In this document: one piece after another, positions 62,950 through 64,000 of the stretch
Layout of the letters: each line of letters starts with the position of its first letter
How positions within the stretch are numbered: position 1 is the first letter of the stretch
Assembly (NCBI RefSeq): GCF_042453785.1
Contig: NC_091670.1
Location: forward strand, 33,987,501 to 34,051,500
Source: Malus domestica
Taxonomy: Eukaryota; Streptophyta; Magnoliopsida; Rosales; Rosaceae
Reading direction: 5' to 3'
DNA length: 64,000 nucleotides
Translations under genes and position numbers: made by a program
The notes under the pieces: generated by a model
What the model was told of the DNA's origin: nothing
What the model saw: the letters and a program-made list of their open reading frames with translations, nothing else
Databases searched by the model: none

Positions 62950-64000
62950 GAAAGTATGTTTAGGCAAATTTCATATTTTTCGATATGAGTCTGAACATGG
63001 ACAAAGAGTACTACTACGACGATATGAGTCTTAGTAACACTATGGTTGTATTAGTTTTCTGTTAAGATGCCTTAATTGGCTTATTCTGCATTTTCATGTC
63101 TAATTAGTTACCAATGTTTTTACTTTTCCTGTGTTTTGTAAATCTTTTGTAATGAGTTATTATTATTTTTTATTTCACAGTTTGGCGGGTCATAAAAGTT
63201 GTGTTTTGAAGAATTTATTGTAAAGATGATTGGTTATATGTTGTTTGTACGTTTCCATGTTTCATCAAATTAGTAGAAGATTAAAATTATGTCTGTAATA
63301 CTGTGTGTATAATTTCATTCGTTGTATTATGATTGAGTTCGTAATTGGAAAATCTTGCAGCTTAGGTTTTCGATTGTAATTTTCATAAATATGGGATTGT
63401 GTAAATTCATAATGTTTTGTATATCTGATTTTTTATTGAACACGACACATTTATGTTTGAACAATATAGTAGAGAAGATTACATAGACAAGAAAGAAGAT
63501 AAGGCACCTCAACAACCCAATGTGAGAAGAATGAACACCTCATAGCGTACCATCTAGCATATCTATTAAATATATATGTACCTAAGCTTTTGTATGTAAA
63601 TAGTATTTACAGTTGTACATACATTCAAGTAGTATCTTTTGTACGTAAATAGTATTGTACATAAACTTTTAGTATAATTTTCAATCCTGCAACATTGCAT
63701 GGGCATCATTTGCTAGTTACTATAGTCTAAAGATGACAAGGAAATTGACACTATACATAAGCTACAGTAAAAAAATACTTTGATGTTGATTTCCTTACCA
63801 AATTGCCATTCTACCCAAATTTTTGCTTTGTTACGGATTTGCAGGCCAAATTTTTATCTTTGTTATGGATTTGCCAGGTTTCAAAGGGCCAGACAGAGGC
63901 CTAGAGGGCTGGACCAAAACGGCGCAGTTTTGAAACAATTAAATTACTCTTTTGCCAGTTTGGATTTCAGATCGGACGGGCAGGGGTGAAGATTATGGGG
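62950..64000 (-). repeat. Block A, second inverted copy
   Basis: Antisense match to 17880-19205, without the MITE at 18812-19167. It runs to the window edge, so its extent is unknown. Confidence 0.8.

Overview
The window is plant nuclear DNA, most likely from a Rosaceae genome of the apple/pear group (Maleae). This is an inference from familiarity with the repeat families (an RTE-type LINE with a TTG-repeat tail, a large non-autonomous element with a 226-residue coiled-coil ORF) and with the Vf/EIX2-type receptor-like proteins; no search was run. Genes have introns, intergenic DNA is AT-rich, and much of the window is transposable-element sequence. No prokaryotic features, CRISPR arrays or tRNA genes were seen.

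Layout. 1-1105: antisense fragment of a large repeat-rich element. 1106-4378: nearly full-length RTE LINE on the minus strand, killed by only two nonsense codons. 5331-8625: an intact ten-exon gene for ARP2/3 complex subunit 2 (ARPC2A/DISTORTED2 type, 323 aa), with a SINE in intron 3. 9.05-17.1 kb: a minus-strand receptor-like-protein (RLP) cluster with one small relic, one intact 990-aa RLP and one pseudogene; a third, truncated RLP pseudogene lies at 31.5-33.9 kb. 17.8-29 kb and 34-36.4 kb: inverted duplicated intergenic blocks that serve as empty-site controls for several miniature elements, including a Cassandra-type solo LTR with a 5S-rRNA-like core. 36.4-37.9 kb: a tandem array of about 347 bp period. 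38.8-46.8 kb: Helitron-like DNA carrying exon fragments of several unrelated host genes (UBC2/RAD6-type E2, CacyBP/SGS, NETWORKED/KIP1-like). 47.1-51.5 kb: a very long solo LTR, itself hit by a hAT-type element that carries a LEA-like gene. 54.0-62.9 kb: the 3' half of a FAR1-related (FRS) gene, split by about 7.3 kb of nested LINE and repeat DNA with a target-site duplication at the outer edges. 62.95-64.0 kb: another inverted copy of the 17.8-kb block.

Functionally, only ARPC2A (actin nucleation) and one RLP (cell-surface immune-type receptor) look like intact host genes. Everything else is decayed gene sequence or mobile DNA. I found no new multi-gene system. The most interesting structures are the gene-carrying hAT element, the Helitron-like region with captured exons, and the nested insertion in the FRS gene.
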